Of a stretch of DNA of 64,000 nucleotides, positions 61,312-64,000 are shown one piece after another. Position numbers and translations under genes: made by a program. Numbering within the stretch: position 1 is the first letter of the stretch; the number at the start of each line of letters is the position of its first letter. The notes beneath the pieces were generated by a model. The model was not told the origin of the DNA, searched no databases, and saw only the letters and a list, made by a program, of their open reading frames with translations. This DNA comes from Manis javanica (lineage: Eukaryota; Chordata; Mammalia; Pholidota; Manidae): contig NW_027332182.1 in NCBI RefSeq assembly GCF_040802235.1, forward strand, positions 62,001 to 126,000, given 5' to 3'.

Positions 61312-64000
61312 TATCCCTCCCTTCCCACCCATTTTCTACAGTCCCTTTTCGTTTGGTAACTGTTAGTTCATTCTTGGGTTCTGTGAGTTTGCTGCTGTTT
61401 GTTCCTTCTGTTTTCCCTTTGTTCTTATACTCCACAGATGAGTGAAATCATTTGATACTTGTCTTTCTCCACCTGGCTCATTTCACTGAGCATAATACCC
61501 TCTAACTCCATCCATGTTGCTGCAAATGGTAGGATTTGTTTTCTTCTTATGGCTGAATAATATTCCATTGTGTATATGTATCGCATCTTCTTTATCCATT
61601 CATCTACTGGACACTTAGGTTGCTTCCAATTCTTGGCTATTGTAAATAGTGCTGCGATAAACATAGGGGTGCATATGTCTTTTTCAAACTGGTCTGCTGC
61701 ATTCTTAGGGTAAATTCCTAAGAGTGGAATTCCTGGGTCACATGGTATTTCTATTTTGAGTTTTTGAGGAACATCCGTACAGCTTTCCTCAATGTTGAAC
61801 TAACTTACATTCCCAGCAGCATCTTTTCTCGTGCCTGTTGGCCATCCGAATTTCTTCTTTGGAGAAGTGTCTGTTCAGCTCCTCTGTCCATTTTTTAATT
61901 GGCTTATTTGCTTTTTGTTTGTTGAGCTGTGTGAGCTCTTTATGTAATTTGGATGTCAACCCCTTATCAGATATGTCATTTTATGAATATATTCTCCCAT
62001 ACTGTAGGATGCCTTTTGGTTCTACTGATGGTGTCCTTTGCCATACAGAGGCTTTTCAGCTTTATATAGTCCCACTTGTTAAATTTATTATGTTGATGTA
62101 CTTGCCCTCTATACCCATTTTGTTGAGAGTTTTTATCATGAATGGATGTTGACTTTTGTTGAATGCTTTTTCAGCATCTGTGGAGATGATCATGTGGGTT
62201 TTATCCTTTTTGCTGATGTAGTGGATGATGTTGATGGATTGTTGAATGTTGTACTATCCTTGCATCCCTGAGATGAATCCCACTTGATCATGATGAATGA
62301 TCTTTCTGATGTATTTTTGAATTCGGTTTGCTAATATTTTGTTGAGTATTTTTGCATCTATGTTCATCAGGGATATTGGTCTGTAATTTTCTTTTGTTCT
62401 ATGTCTTTGCCTGGTTTTGATATTAGAGTGATGTTGACCTCATAGAATGAGTTGGGAAGTATTCCCTCCTCTTCTACTTTTTGTAAAACTTTAAAGGGAA
62501 TGGGTATTAGGTCTTCATAAAATGTTTGATAAATTCAGTGGTGAAGCCTCTGGTCCAGGGGTTTTGTTTTTAGGTAGGTTTTTGATTACCAGTTCAATTT
62601 CATTGCTGATAATTGGTCTATTCAGATTTTCTGTTTCTTCCTGGGTCAGCCATGGAAGGTTGTATTTTTTGAGAAAGTTGTCCATTTCTTCTATGTTATC
62701 CAGTTTGTTAGCATATAATTTTTCATAGTAATCTCTCATAATTCTTTGTATTTCCGTGGTGTCATTGGTAATTTTTCCTTTCTCATTTCTGATTCTGTTT
62801 ATGTGTGTAGACACTCTTTTTTCCTTGATAAGTATGGCTAGTGGTTTATCTATTTTGCTTATTTTCCTGAGGAACCAGCTCTTGCTTTTATTGATTATTT
62901 CTATTGTTCAATTTTTCTCAATTTTATTTATTTCTGCTTTAATCTTTATTATGTCCCTCCTTCTACTGACTTTGGGCCTCATTTTTTCTTCCTTTCCTAG
63001 TTTCATTAATTGTGAGTTTAGACTGTTCATTATGGGATTGTTCTTCTTTCCTGAGGTAGGCCTGTATTCCAATATATTTCCATCTTAGCACAAACATTGC
63101 TGTGTCGCACAGGTTTTGCGGTGTTGAATTATTGTTGTCATTTGTCTCCATACATTGCTTGATCTCTGTTTTTATTTGGTCATTGATCCATTGATTGTTT
63201 AGGAGCATGTTATTAAGCCTCCATGTATTTGTGGGCTTTTTTACTTTCTTTGATTAACTTATTTCTAGTTTCCTACCTTTGTCATCTGAGAAGCTGGTTG
63301 GTACAATTTCAATCTTTTTGAATTTACTGAGTTTCTTTTTGTGGGCTATTATGTGATCTATTCTTGAAAATGTTCCATGTGCACTTGAGAAGAATGTGTA
63401 TCCTGTTCCTTTTGGGTGGAGTGTTCCGTAGATGTCCATTAGGTCCATCTGTTCTAATATGTTCTTCTGTGCCTCTGTGTATTTATATTCTGTCTGGTTT
63501 ATCTGTCCTTTGGAGTGAGTGGTGTGTTGAAGTCTCTGCAAATGAATGCATTGCATTCTTTTTCTCCCTTTAATTCTTTTAGTATTTGTTTCAGATATGT
63601 AGGTGCTCCTCTGTTGGGTGCATAGGTATTTATAATAGTTATTACCTCTTTTTGGACTGACCCATTTATCATTATGTAATGTCCTTCTTTGTCTCTTGTG
63701 ACTTTCTTTGTTTTGAAGTCTATTTTTTCTGATACACGTCCTGCAACTCCTTCTTTTTTCTCACTATTAGTTGCATGAAATATCTTTTCCATCCCTTTAC
63801 TTTCAGTTTCTATATGTCTTTGGGCTTGAGGTGAGTCTCTTGTAGGCAGCATATAGATGGGTCTTGTTTTTTAATCCATTCAGTGATTCTATGTCTTTTG
63901 ATTTGGTGCATTCAGTCCTTTGACATTTAGGGTGATTATAGTTAGGTATGTAGTTATTGCCATTGCAGGCTTTAGATTCATGGTTACCAAAGTTTCAAGG
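61312..64000 (-). mobile_element. Antisense L1 running off the window, internally deleted
   Basis: The 3'UTR is at the left edge. ORF2 pieces follow on the minus strand: C-terminal end 61,425-61,664 (WIKKMRYIYTMEYYSAIRRKQ), RT N-terminal region 62,515-62,814 (NRPIISNEIELVIKNLPKNKTPG) and endonuclease 63,254-63,852 (SSAHGTFSRIDHIIAHKKKLS, RDFNTPLTP). Two internal losses are seen, at about 61,820 and at about 62,083. The second removes the RT palm with its FADD-type catalytic box. The endonuclease and RT pieces are in different frames. The 5' part lies beyond 64,000. Confidence 0.9.

Noticed and set aside
63254..63852. An intact L1 ORF2 endonuclease as an active gene
   Set aside because: The pieces are in different frames, and the RT palm further along is deleted.
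1..64000. A CRISPR array, operon or prokaryotic defence system
   Set aside because: There are no regularly spaced short repeats, no ribosome-binding-site-led gene runs and no bacterial coding density; all signals are mammalian.

Overview
This window is nuclear DNA of a placental mammal. It shows olfactory receptor (OR) genes with intact and broken intronless coding exons, long runs of L1 LINE sequence on both strands, ancient MIR-like and L1M relics, endogenous retrovirus remnants and one processed pseudogene with a GC-rich 5' part. By eye I see no Alu, rodent B1/B2, ruminant BovB/Bov-tA, carnivore SINEC or equine ERE-type SINEs. A laurasiatherian whose recent insertions are dominated by L1 (a pangolin, for example) would fit, but the species is inference only. 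All recognisable OR copies resemble family 14, so a relative of the OR14 cluster (human 1q44) is the likely setting.

Layout. 1-8.6 kb: an old L1 piece, a candidate class II ERV remnant (LTR plus env transmembrane-like sequence), then a 5.9-kb class III (ERV-L-like) provirus on the minus strand with both LTRs and decayed gag, protease, RT, RNase H and integrase. 8.9-13 kb: two copies of another LTR family, one of them inside an OR pseudogene (OR-A, 11.2-12.95 kb). 13-19.4 kb: sequence I cannot assign. 19.4-20.9 kb: an internally shortened L1. 21.7-61.1 kb: an OR-bearing segment present in four tandem, same-orientation copies. Copy 1a carries the only intact OR gene (OR-B, 22,087-23,019, minus, 310 aa). 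Copy 1b carries an OR cut off at TM3 (OR-C) and an FDX1 retropseudogene. Copies 2 and 3 carry multiply broken ORs (OR-D, OR-E). Old antisense L1 fragments at 41.8-52.6 kb separate copies 2 and 3. 61.3-64 kb: the 3' part of an antisense L1 that runs off the window.

How it works together. The only gene likely to make a functional protein is OR-B, a class II odorant receptor. A splice-acceptor-like site about 38 nt before its ATG is kept in all four copies, consistent with the usual OR design of a spliced 5'UTR plus a single coding exon. The rest records family birth and death: tandem duplication, unequal exchange, deletions and retroelement insertions. I found no CRISPR, operon or other unfamiliar system. 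The most informative observations are lesions shared between copies, a truncating junction, an L1 with its empty site preserved in the sister copy, and a spaced 186-bp near-identical duplication.
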